A DNA stretch of 64,000 nt, taken from Pseudooceanicola spongiae (GTDB lineage Bacteria; Pseudomonadota; Alphaproteobacteria; Rhodobacterales; Rhodobacteraceae). Under the pieces are notes generated by a model. That model did no database searches, was not told the DNA's origin, and saw only the letters and a program-made list of their open reading frames with translations. Shown here in pieces: positions 8,747 to 16,083 of this stretch (position 1 is the first letter of the stretch; every line of letters starts with the position of its first letter). Location of the stretch: the NCBI RefSeq assembly GCF_014899185.1, contig NZ_CP045201.1:163501-227500 (forward strand). The letters are read 5' to 3'. Position numbers and translations under genes: made by a program.

Positions 8747-9955
8747 TCAGCTCGAGGCGGGCAGGGGCTGCATCCCGGCTTCATCGGAGAAGGTGGTCAG
8801 CGCCAGCACCAAAGCTGAGACCGTGGCCACGGTGATCACGACCACCAGTGCCATCGCGCTGCCGTCGGTCAGTAGGCCAACCGCCAGCGCGCCGAGGGCG
8901 CCAAAGCCAAAACCGCAGGCGCCCATCAGCGCCGAGGCGGTCCCGGCCAGCTTGCCCTGACGATCCAGCGCCAACAGCGAACAGGTCGGCATGACCAGCC
9001 CGAGGCTGCCGACGAAGAAGAAGCACGTCACCAGGAAGGCAGGCAGAGTCAGCTCTCCGATGACCAGCAGCAGTGTCATCACCAGCGTCACGGCGGCGCG
9101 AAACGCCATGGCGCGACGGGCGAGGGTCACAGCGCCGTAGCGCGCGATCAGCTTGTGCGAAAAACGCGCCATTAGTGTCAGCCCAATGGCATTGACGGCG
9201 AAGGCGGCCGAAAACTCCAGCGGGGTCAGCCCGTAGTAGCCGATCAGCACCACGGATGCCGAGGACAGATAGGCGAAGAACCCACCCTGGGTCAGCGCCA
9301 TCGCCCCCGCGTAGGGCACGAAATCACGATTCACCAGCAGGCGACCATAGTTGCGCAGGGCGTGGCGCGGATTGCTCTGGGCGCGGGCCTCGGGCGAGCG
9401 CGGCTCGGGCATGAAGCGCCAGACGATGACGAAAACCACCGCCGACAGAAAGGCGAGGGCGTAGAAGATCCACTGCCAGGGGCCGAAGGTCAGCAGCGTC
9501 GCCCCAATGATCGGCGAGATGACCGGCGCAAGGCCGAGCACGATCACCACCATCGACATCATCCGGGCCGCCATCTGGCCGCTGAACTTGTCGCGCACCG
9601 ATGACATGGCGATGACCATGCCGATCGAGCCGCCGATGCCCTGCAGCAGACGCCAGAGCATCAGGTCGTGCACGGAGCCGGCAAAGATGCAGCCGATGGA
9701 CGAGATGAAGAACATGGCGAGGCCGAAATAGACCACAGGCTTGCGTCCGGTGCGGTCCGACAACGGCCCCAGCACCAGCTGCCCGCCGCAAAAGCCGACG
9801 AAGAAGGCCATGACCGACAGTTCGATCTCGCCTTCGGCGGCACCAAGGTCAGCCGCCATCTTGGGCATGGCGGCCAGATACATATCCATTGCAAATGGCC
9901 CGAGCGCTGCAATCGCCCCGAGACAAATGGCCAGGATGCGCGTTTCGCGATCCAT
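8747..9955 (-). CDS. Bcr/CflA-type drug resistance MFS transporter
   Basis: A 402-aa, 12-helix major facilitator. LGPLSDRTGRKPVVYFGLAM is the loop 2-3 motif A; WRLLQGIGGSIG and the Bcr-type LALDRQGKLAGTASALMG segment near helix 11 place it in the Bcr/CflA drug:H+ antiporter group. I chose the ATG at 9955 because CAGGAG lies just upstream; an ATG at 10015 would add 20 polar residues over the likely promoter. It is divergent from a TetR regulator that probably controls it. The substrate is unknown. Confidence 0.88.
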   Translation of the reverse strand: MDRETRILAICLGAIAALGPFAMDMYLAAMPKMAADLGAAEGEIELSVMAFFVGFCGGQLVLGPLSDRTGRKPVVYFGLAMFFISSIGCIFAGSVHDLMLWRLLQGIGGSIGMVIAMSSVRDKFSGQMAARMMSMVVIVLGLAPVISPIIGATLLTFGPWQWIFYALAFLSAVVFVIVWRFMPEPRSPEARAQSNPRHALRNYGRLLVNRDFVPYAGAMALTQGGFFAYLSSASVVLIGYYGLTPLEFSAAFAVNAIGLTLMARFSHKLIARYGAVTLARRAMAFRAAVTLVMTLLLVIGELTLPAFLVTCFFFVGSLGLVMPTCSLLALDRQGKLAGTASALMGACGFGFGALGALAVGLLTDGSAMALVVVITVATVSALVLALTTFSDEAGMQPLPASS

Positions 9956-9983
9956 GAAAAACTCCTGAAAAATACGTGACGAC

Positions 9984-10051
9984 GTCCATTGCATGATGGA
10001 CGCATGTGTTGTCACTTAAGAAACACTTGCGTTTCCTATAGTCAAGACTAT
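9984..10051. promoter_or_regulatory. Divergent control region with three inverted repeats
   Basis: Between the exporter and tetR there are GTCCAT-6-ATGGAC (9984-10001), GAAAC-6-GTTTC (about 10020-10035) and a perfect ATAGTC-AA-GACTAT (10038-10051). The last contains a TTGACT that could be the -35 box for the exporter, so a repressor bound here would block it. TetR proteins bind palindromes of this size, but which repeat is the operator cannot be decided from sequence. Confidence 0.45.
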
Positions 10052-10091
10052 TCTGCGCCGCAGCACGGCAAGCGGCTATGCAAGAACAGGG

Positions 10092-10814
10092 ATGCTGAAG
10101 ATGACGACATCAGGCACCGGGGACAACGCCAGCGCAGAGACGCTCTGCCCCGGGCAGGACGACGGCGCCCCCACGTCGCGGGACGCCCGCATCGGCCGCC
10201 CGCTCGCGCTTAGCCCGGAAGACAGGCGCATGGCGCTGGTGCGCGCGGCGGGGCAGGTGTTCCGGCGCGACGGGTTCTCGGGCGCCACGATGCAAAAGAT
10301 CGCCGCCGAAGCCGGCATGTCCAAGCGCACCCTCTACCGGATCTTCCCCGACAAGCGTGCCGCCTTCGAGGCGCTGCTGGGCGTGCAACAACACGGCACC
10401 CCGCTCTCGCCCTATGGCTATCGCCCCGGCGACGACCCGCGAGCGGAACTGCAGCGTTCGCTGTTTTCGCTGACCCGCTACATCCTGTCGCCGAAACGGA
10501 TCACCCTGACCCGACTGGTGATCGCCGACTCCCAGCAACACCCCGAACTCTCCGAGAGCTTTCATCGCCTCGAAGTCGCCGCCCTGATCGCCCAGAGCAC
10601 CGAGCGCTTCAAGCGCTTGCGCGCCGATGGCGCCATCCTCACCGATCAGGCGGTCGACCTCTCCCGCCTGATGATCGGCGCGATCATCGGCTTCCGCCAG
10701 GTCGCGGCCATGTCGACCCATCCCACCCCGGAGCAGGACCCCGACGACCTCGCCGCCCGCGTCGCCCAGGTGATCGAGATCTTCGCCCCCGCCCTCGGCC
10801 TCTCGCCCCGCTGA
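10092..10814 (+). CDS. TetR family transcriptional regulator
   Basis: A 240-aa regulator with the TetR helix-turn-helix at about residues 50-95: LVRAAGQVFRRDGFSGATMQKIAAEAGMSKRTLYRIFPDKRAAFEALL. A polar 35-residue extension precedes it, ending in the common ARIGRP lead-in. The C-terminal ligand domain resembles the AcrR/TetR_C group. It is divergent from the Bcr/CflA exporter, the usual repressor-efflux arrangement; the effector is unknown. A second in-frame ATG lies at 10101. Confidence 0.88.
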   Translation: MLKMTTSGTGDNASAETLCPGQDDGAPTSRDARIGRPLALSPEDRRMALVRAAGQVFRRDGFSGATMQKIAAEAGMSKRTLYRIFPDKRAAFEALLGVQQHGTPLSPYGYRPGDDPRAELQRSLFSLTRYILSPKRITLTRLVIADSQQHPELSESFHRLEVAALIAQSTERFKRLRADGAILTDQAVDLSRLMIGAIIGFRQVAAMSTHPTPEQDPDDLAARVAQVIEIFAPALGLSPR

Positions 10815-10823
10815 CCGGCTCTC

Positions 10824-10873
10824 TCATCTTGCCCGAAATACTTCGGGGGGCCGCAGGCGGGGGCAGAGCCCCC
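10824..10873. repeat. Rhodobacteraceae-type intergenic element, copy 1
   Basis: CATCTTGCCCGAAATACTTC followed by a G-run and a hairpin GGGGGC-AGA-GCCCCC. It lies 10 bases after the tetR stop. I recall similar sequences scattered through intergenic regions of Rhodobacteraceae genomes. Related copies are at 15679-15731 (opposite orientation) and 15914-15943. It may act as a terminator-like element. Confidence 0.6.
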
Positions 10874-10944
10874 TCCGCACGTGCCACGAAAAAACCGCCC
10901 GAAGGTCTCCCCCCGGACGGTCTCAAATCAGCCAAAACCCTCAG

Positions 10945-11013
10945 ATCACGCGGCTTTCGCCAAGTCTTAAATCACGCGGCTTTCGCCAGGTCTTAAATCA
11001 CGCGGCTTTCGCC
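10945..11013. repeat. Tandem 26-bp repeat over the end of the fadJ-type gene
   Basis: The 17-base block ATCACGCGGCTTTCGCC occurs at 10945, 10971 and 10997, an exact 26-bp period, with AAGTCTTAA or AGGTCTTAA between copies. The third copy contains the last codons and stop of the gene ending at 10998, so the gene's 3' end has been duplicated twice downstream. Confidence 0.85.
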
Positions 11014-13187
11014 GCTGGCCCGAAGCGCTTGTAGAAGCTCTGGTTCTTCTCGGCCATCTCACGCAGCAGATCCGGGCAGGCGAACCGAGCGCCATAGCTC
11101 TCAGTCAGGTCGTCACAGCGCTCGGCCGCATAGGCCGCACCGATCATGTCGAGCCAGCTGAACGGCCCACCGGACCAGGGCGCAAAACCCCAGCCGAGGA
11201 TCGCGCCGACATCACCTTCGCGGATGTCTTCCAGCACGCCCTCCTGCAGCGCCCGCACCGCTTCCAGCACCTGCGCGAACATCAGGCGATGCTGCACTTC
11301 GATCAGGTCGGGCTGTTCGTCTGCCAGAGGATATTTCTCCGCCAGACCCTCCCAGATCCCGGTGCGTTTACCCTTGTCGTCATAGGCGTAAAAGCCCGCG
11401 TTGGCCTTGCGTCCCAGACGGCCCTCGTCGAACAGCCAGAACATCAGATCATCGACGCCCTTGGAGTCTTTCGGATAGGCATCGCCCATGGCGGCTTTCG
11501 TCGCCTTGGCGATCTTCACGGCCAGATCGATCGAGGTTTCGTCGATCAGTTGCAGCGGGCCGACAGGCATCCCCAGCATCCGTGCGGCGTTTTCCACCAG
11601 CGTTGGCGACACGCCTTCGCTGACCATCCGCGCGCCTTCATTCAGGTAGGGAATGATGCAGCGGTTGGCATAGAAGAAGCGCTCGTCATTGACCACGATG
11701 GGCGTCTTGCGGATCTGGCGCACGTAATCCAGCGCTTTGGCGACGGCGATGTCGCCGGTTGCCTTGCCCTTGATGATCTCGACCAGAAGCATCTTCTCGA
11801 CCGGCGAGAAGAAGTGGATGCCGATGAACTGCTCGGGGCGCGACGAGGCCTTGGCGAGTTCGGTGATCGGCAGGGTCGAGGTGTTGGAGGCAAAGATGCA
11901 GGTGTCGGGAATGACCGCCTCGACAGCCTTGGTGACTTCGGCCTTGATGCTCGGGTCCTCGAACACCGCTTCGATGATCAGATCGGCGTCGGCGAGGGCG
12001 TTGTAGTCGGTGGTCGCGGTGATGCGGCCCAGCACTTCGGCCTTCTTCTCGGGCGTGCCTTTCTTGCGGGCGATGCCCTTGTCGAGATAGGCCTCGGTGT
12101 AGGCTTTGCCCTTGTCGGCGGCCTCCTGCTTCTGGTCGATCAGCACCACTTCGATGCCGGCCTGAGCAGAGACCAGCGCGATGCCGGCCCCCATCATGCC
12201 GGCGCCCAGCACACCGACCTTCTTGACCCGTTGATCGGGGGCATCGGGGCGGTTGGCGCCTTTTTCCAGCGCTTCCTTGTTCAGGAACAGCGACCGGATC
12301 ATGTTGCCCGAGGACGGGTTCATGATGACAGAGGTGAACCAGCGCGCCTCGATCTTCAGGGCGGTGTCGAAAGGCACCATCAGCCCCTCATAGACGGCCG
12401 AGAGCATTGCCTTGGGGGCCGGGTAGGCGCCCCAGGTGTTGACCATGATCATCGCATTGGCGCCGACGAAGGTCTGGAAGCCCGCCGGAGTATAGGGCGC
12501 GCCACCGGGCACCTTGTAGCCCTTGGCATCCCAGGGCTTGAGGATATCGGCGTCGGTCGCGCTCAGCACCCAGGCCTTGGCGGCGGCGAGCGGGTCTTCG
12601 ACCACCTCGTCGATGATGCCAGCTTTCTGGGCCGCTTTCGGGTCGCTGAGTTTCGCCTGCAGCAGGAAGGGCGAGGCGTTCATCACGCCGAGCTTGCGCA
12701 CCAGCCGCGTGGTGCCGCCCGAGCCGGGGAAGATGCCGACCTGAATTTCCGGCAGGCCGATCTTGGCCTTGGGAGTGTCGGCGGCAAAGATGCGATGGGT
12801 GGACAGCGGCAGTTCCAGCCCGATGCCAAGCGCGGTGCCGGTCAGGGCCGTCGCAATCGGCTTGCCGCCCTTGTTGGTCTTGGCGTCCATGCCCGCACGT
12901 TCGATTTTGCGCAGCAGGTGGTGCAGGGACATTATGCCGTCAAAAACGCCCTCAACCCCCTGTTCCTTGAAACCCGCAAGGACGTTCAGGTCCATCCCGG
13001 CGGCAAAGGTGTCCTTGCCCGAGGTGATGACGATGCCCTTGACGGCGTCATCGGCCAACGCATCGGTGATGGCGGCGTCCAGCTCGGCTGCGCCGTCCAT
13101 CGTCAGCACGTTCATCGATTTCCCGGGCAGGTCCCAGGTGATCACGGCGACGCCATCGGCGCCTTTTTCCATGGTAAAGTCGGTCAT
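10998..13187 (-). CDS. fadJ: Fatty acid oxidation complex alpha subunit (enoyl-CoA hydratase / 3-hydroxyacyl-CoA dehydrogenase)
   Basis: A 729-aa bifunctional beta-oxidation enzyme. Residues 1-290 form a crotonase domain (SGKDTFAAGMDL, GTALGIGLELPLSTHRIFA, LPEIQVGIFPGSGGTTRL). From about 315 there is the NAD-binding 3-hydroxyacyl-CoA dehydrogenase domain (VGVLGAGMMGAGIA, FASNTSTLPI, IGIHFFSPVEKM) and then the C-terminal dehydrogenase repeats. It pairs with the thiolase at 13675-14886. The start overlaps the cupin gene's stop by four bases, so both are probably coupled. FadJ versus FadB naming is uncertain. Confidence 0.92.
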   Translation of the reverse strand: MTDFTMEKGADGVAVITWDLPGKSMNVLTMDGAAELDAAITDALADDAVKGIVITSGKDTFAAGMDLNVLAGFKEQGVEGVFDGIMSLHHLLRKIERAGMDAKTNKGGKPIATALTGTALGIGLELPLSTHRIFAADTPKAKIGLPEIQVGIFPGSGGTTRLVRKLGVMNASPFLLQAKLSDPKAAQKAGIIDEVVEDPLAAAKAWVLSATDADILKPWDAKGYKVPGGAPYTPAGFQTFVGANAMIMVNTWGAYPAPKAMLSAVYEGLMVPFDTALKIEARWFTSVIMNPSSGNMIRSLFLNKEALEKGANRPDAPDQRVKKVGVLGAGMMGAGIALVSAQAGIEVVLIDQKQEAADKGKAYTEAYLDKGIARKKGTPEKKAEVLGRITATTDYNALADADLIIEAVFEDPSIKAEVTKAVEAVIPDTCIFASNTSTLPITELAKASSRPEQFIGIHFFSPVEKMLLVEIIKGKATGDIAVAKALDYVRQIRKTPIVVNDERFFYANRCIIPYLNEGARMVSEGVSPTLVENAARMLGMPVGPLQLIDETSIDLAVKIAKATKAAMGDAYPKDSKGVDDLMFWLFDEGRLGRKANAGFYAYDDKGKRTGIWEGLAEKYPLADEQPDLIEVQHRLMFAQVLEAVRALQEGVLEDIREGDVGAILGWGFAPWSGGPFSWLDMIGAAYAAERCDDLTESYGARFACPDLLREMAEKNQSFYKRFGPAAKAA

Positions 13188-13669
13188 GTCTCGCTCCCTT
13201 GAGCGGACCCTGATGCGGGCCCTTCAATCTCTGTGCCATCGCGGCGGATCAGCCGCCGCGTGCCGTTTTCGCGAATGAGGATCTTGTCGATCTCGGAGTA
13301 GTGGACGACGTCATCGGCCTTGCGCGTGCCCACGATCAGGAAAGAGCAGGGGGCATCGGAGGTGTTCACCACATGATGCCCGTTCGCCACCCCGGCAGGC
13401 CAGCAGGCAGAATCGCCCGCGTGCAGGGGGTAGCTTCCTTCGTCCTCGATCAGCGTCGCGGTGCCGGTCAGCATGTAAAGGAACTCGTCCTCCTGCTCAT
13501 GCCAATGGCGGTCAGACGAGCGTGCGCCCGGTTGCAGCACCTCGACGAAGGCGCCGAACTGGGTCAGCCCGCCGGTGTCGGAGAACAACAGGTCCTCATA
13601 CTCGCCAAGGACCTCGCGCGCCTCCGGCGTACCGGAGTCGCGTCTGACCATATCGGGGGTGACGCGCAT
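13184..13669 (-). CDS. Cupin-domain protein in the beta-oxidation operon
   Basis: A 161-aa single-domain cupin. DRHWHEQEDEFLYMLTG matches cupin motif 1 (the HxHxxxxE metal ligands read H-W-H-E-Q-E-D-E), and GDSACWPAGVANGHHVVN fits motif 2 with its distal His. The C-terminus (IRENGTRRLIRRDGTEIEG) is not part of the core fold. It sits between thiolase and FadJ, six bases from one and overlapping the other, so it should be co-expressed with fatty-acid oxidation. The substrate or sensing role is unknown. Confidence 0.8.
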   Translation of the reverse strand: MRVTPDMVRRDSGTPEAREVLGEYEDLLFSDTGGLTQFGAFVEVLQPGARSSDRHWHEQEDEFLYMLTGTATLIEDEGSYPLHAGDSACWPAGVANGHHVVNTSDAPCSFLIVGTRKADDVVHYSEIDKILIRENGTRRLIRRDGTEIEGPASGSAQGSET

Positions 13670-13674
13670 GCCGG

Positions 13675-14886
13675 TTACACCAGTTCGATGATCGTGGCCG
13701 CGCCCATACCGGAGGCGACGCAGAGCGTGGCGAGGCCGGTGCCTTTGCCGGTCCGCTCCATCTCGTCCAGCAGGGTGCCGATGATGATCGCGCCGGACGC
13801 CCCCAGCGGGTGACCCATGGCGATGGCACCGCCGTTGACGTTCAGCTTGGCGTGATCGACGTCAAAGGCCTGCATGAAGCGCAGCACGACGGCCGAGAAC
13901 GCCTCGTTCACCTCGAACAGGTCGATGTCGGCAATCGTCATGCCCGCGTCCTTGAGGATCTTCTGCGTCGCAGGCACGGGGCCGGTCAGCATGATCGTCG
14001 GATCGGTGCCGATCTTGGCGGTGGCGCGGATGCGGGCGCGCGGTTTCAGCCCGTGGGCTTCGCCGAATTCCTTGGACCCGATCAGGATCGCGGCAGAGCC
14101 ATCGACGATGCCGGAGGAGTTGCCCGCGTGGTGGACGTGGTTGATCGCGGCGAGATGCGGGTACTTCAGCATCGCCACCTTGTCGAAGCCGGGCATGACT
14201 TCGCCCATGTCCTTGAAGGCTGGTTTCAGCCCGCCAAGCGCCTGCATGTCGGTGCCGGGGCGCATGTATTCATCGGTGGACAGGATCGGCAGGCCATTGA
14301 TGTCACGGATGGTGATGATCGACTTCTCGAAGCGGTTGTCGGCCCAAGCGGCACCGGCCCGCTTCTGGCTCTCCATCGCGAAGGCATCGACGTCGTCGCG
14401 CGAAAAGCCGTACTCGGTGGCGATGATGTCGGCGGAAATGCCTTGCGGCACGAAATACCGCTCCATCGCGACGGTCGGATCAACGGCAACTGCGGCCCCG
14501 TCACTGCCCATCGGCACGCGCGACATGCACTCGACACCGCCCGCGATATAGGCCTGACCGGCGCCCCCCTTGATCTGGTTGGCGGCGAGGTTCACGGCCT
14601 CCATGCCGGACGCACAGAAGCGGTTGATCGACAGGCCCGGGATCGCCTCGTCGAGGTCCGAGGCCAGAACGGTGGTGCGCGCAAGGCAGCCGCCCTGTTC
14701 CATGGCCTGCGTGGCATTGCCCCAGATCACGTCCTCGATGACGTGACCCGACAGGTCCGAGCGTTCGCGGATCGCGTTCAGCATCTGCTTGCCGAGCGCG
14801 ACGGACGTGACTTCGTGCAGCGACCCGTCAGCGCGGCCCTTGCCACGGGGGGATCGCACGGAATCGTAGATATAGGCTTCGGTCAT
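13675..14886 (-). CDS. fadI: Acetyl-CoA C-acyltransferase (thiolase)
   Basis: A 403-aa thiolase for the last step of beta-oxidation, releasing acetyl-CoA. The acylated Cys is in NRFCASGMEAVNLA (about residue 90), the His is in NVNGGAIAMGHPLGASGA, and the second Cys is in TLCVASGMGAA. I took the ATG at 14886 (MTEAYIYDSVRSPRGKGRADG), the normal thiolase N-terminus; upstream in-frame sequence has no family similarity. It is transcribed ahead of the cupin and FadJ genes. Degradative rather than biosynthetic use is inferred from context. Confidence 0.92.
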   Translation of the reverse strand: MTEAYIYDSVRSPRGKGRADGSLHEVTSVALGKQMLNAIRERSDLSGHVIEDVIWGNATQAMEQGGCLARTTVLASDLDEAIPGLSINRFCASGMEAVNLAANQIKGGAGQAYIAGGVECMSRVPMGSDGAAVAVDPTVAMERYFVPQGISADIIATEYGFSRDDVDAFAMESQKRAGAAWADNRFEKSIITIRDINGLPILSTDEYMRPGTDMQALGGLKPAFKDMGEVMPGFDKVAMLKYPHLAAINHVHHAGNSSGIVDGSAAILIGSKEFGEAHGLKPRARIRATAKIGTDPTIMLTGPVPATQKILKDAGMTIADIDLFEVNEAFSAVVLRFMQAFDVDHAKLNVNGGAIAMGHPLGASGAIIIGTLLDEMERTGKGTGLATLCVASGMGAATIIELV

Positions 14887-14973
14887 GATGTCCTCAGTCC
14901 TCCTGGTTCTTCGGGAAAGCTCCTCCGCCCCCCGTTCACGTTTCAATGTCGTCAGCCTGCGGTGGGATTGCTA

Positions 14974-15017
14974 CCGCGACGTTGCGTTCTGAAGGGGCGT
15001 TCCGCGACGTTGCGTTC
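14974..15017. repeat. 28-bp-spaced direct repeat at the end of the GST gene
   Basis: CCGCGACGTTGCGTTC occurs at 14974 and 15002. The second copy runs into the stop codon of the GST gene (15016-15018), so again the 3' end of a gene has been duplicated just downstream, as at 10945-11013. Confidence 0.75.
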
Positions 15018-15651
15018 AGGCACGTTCGGAAGGATTGCCGGGCATCAGATCATAGGGGTGCTTCCAGCCGGGCAGAGCTTCGATATTGCTCAGCCAGCGG
15101 TCGATGTTAGGCCAGTCACTGCGGGTGAAGGTGAAGGGCTCCGGGTAAAAAAGATATCCGCAGTTCGAGAAATCGGCATTGGTCGGGCCATCGCCCACCA
15201 GCCAGTCGCGCCCTTCAAGGCCCGCATCGAGGGTCTTGAAGGCACTTTTCAGACGGGCGGCAATGAAGCCGATGATGTCGGGGTTGCGCTTGTCCTCAGG
15301 CAGGAAGTTCATCTGAAAGCGCAGCATGCCCGCCTGGGACGAGACCTTGTGGTTGTCAAAGAACACCCAGCGCATGACATCGCGCGCCTCGGCAGGCGTT
15401 GCGCCGCCGAACTTTCCGGATATCTCGGTGATATACATCTGCATCACACCGGATTGGGTCAGGGTGACATCGCCATCCACCAGGACCGGAACTTCGCCCA
15501 TGATGTTGAGCGCCTGATAGTCGGGGCTGCGCGTCTCGCCGCCGAAAAAGTCGACCTTCACCGGTTCCCAGGCAAGACCCGAGAGTTCCAGCGGCAGGGC
15601 CGCCTTGTAGGCATTGCCGCTTTCCCCGAAGCAGTAGAGCTTGATCGTCAT
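15016..15651 (-). CDS. Glutathione S-transferase family protein
   Basis: A 211-aa GST-like protein. The N-terminal thioredoxin-like domain includes the GEVPVLVDGD cis-proline segment and LTQSGVMQMYI in place of the usual glutathione gamma-Glu contact ESxAI. The C-terminal helical domain includes RDWLVGDGPTNADFSNCGY, the GST N-capping region. It lies between the acyl-CoA dehydrogenase and thiolase genes on the same strand but with wide gaps, so co-transcription is unclear. The substrate is unknown. Confidence 0.85.
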   Translation of the reverse strand: MTIKLYCFGESGNAYKAALPLELSGLAWEPVKVDFFGGETRSPDYQALNIMGEVPVLVDGDVTLTQSGVMQMYITEISGKFGGATPAEARDVMRWVFFDNHKVSSQAGMLRFQMNFLPEDKRNPDIIGFIAARLKSAFKTLDAGLEGRDWLVGDGPTNADFSNCGYLFYPEPFTFTRSDWPNIDRWLSNIEALPGWKHPYDLMPGNPSERA

Positions 15652-15678
15652 GGTGTCCTCCCAGTTGACCTGTCGAAG

Positions 15679-15731
15679 CCGGGGGTTTCACACCCCCGGA
15701 CCCCCGTGAAGTATTTCCCGCAAGATGAAGG
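15679..15731. repeat. Rhodobacteraceae-type intergenic element, copy 2 (reverse orientation)
   Basis: Hairpin CCGGGGG-TTTCACA-CCCCCGG followed by GTGAAGTATTTCCCGCAAG and ATGAA, the reverse complement arrangement of the element at 10824. It lies in the 432-bp gap between the GST and acyl-CoA dehydrogenase genes. Confidence 0.6.
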
Positions 15732-15913
15732 AGCTTTAATCGAAAAGTAATCAAAGATTTGAAAAGTGATCTGACGTTACAGGCTGAAGAGCCGATGGGC
15801 GTGCAAGGTGACGCCCCGTCTTGATATATCTGGTAGCCAATCCGGTGAGGCGAGACGGGGTGGAGCTACTCTCAGGGGACACGTGTCGGATCTGAAAGCT
15901 CAGCGGCTCAACT

Positions 15914-15943
15914 CATCTTGCCAAAAATACTTCCGCCGGAGGC
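15914..15943. repeat. Rhodobacteraceae-type intergenic element, copy 3
   Basis: CATCTTGCCAAAAATACTTC followed by CGCCGGAGGC, matching the conserved half of the element at 10824. The remaining sequence of this gap has no recognisable gene. Confidence 0.5.
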
Positions 15944-16016
15944 ATCGGGCGGTTTTTGCCAGCGCAACGGATCCTGTTTTTTGGCGGCGGCGCAAATCGT
16001 CTTCGGCTTTGCTGGT

Positions 16017-16045
16017 GGGGGAGGCACTGAGAGGTGCGCTCCCCC
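16017..16045. terminator. Stem-loop downstream of acyl-CoA dehydrogenase
   Basis: GGGGGAG-GCAC-TGAGAG-GTGC-g-CTCCCCC, an 11-bp stem with one bulge, 39 bases beyond the acyl-CoA dehydrogenase stop. It has a short T run only on the plus-strand side, so as a terminator for the minus-strand gene it lacks a classical U tract. Confidence 0.4.
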
Positions 16046-16083
16046 TTTCCCTGCGGTGACGATCTGATCGCGCCGCCGCCGCT

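Noticed and set aside
10945..11013. CRISPR-like short repeats
   Set aside because: The three 26-bp units are directly abutting with no variable spacers; they are duplications of a gene end.
11289..13202. 637-codon open frame antisense to the FadJ-type gene
   Set aside because: Same cause as above: the true gene on the other strand is certain, and the frame is Gly/Asp/His-rich as expected for a GC-rich shadow.
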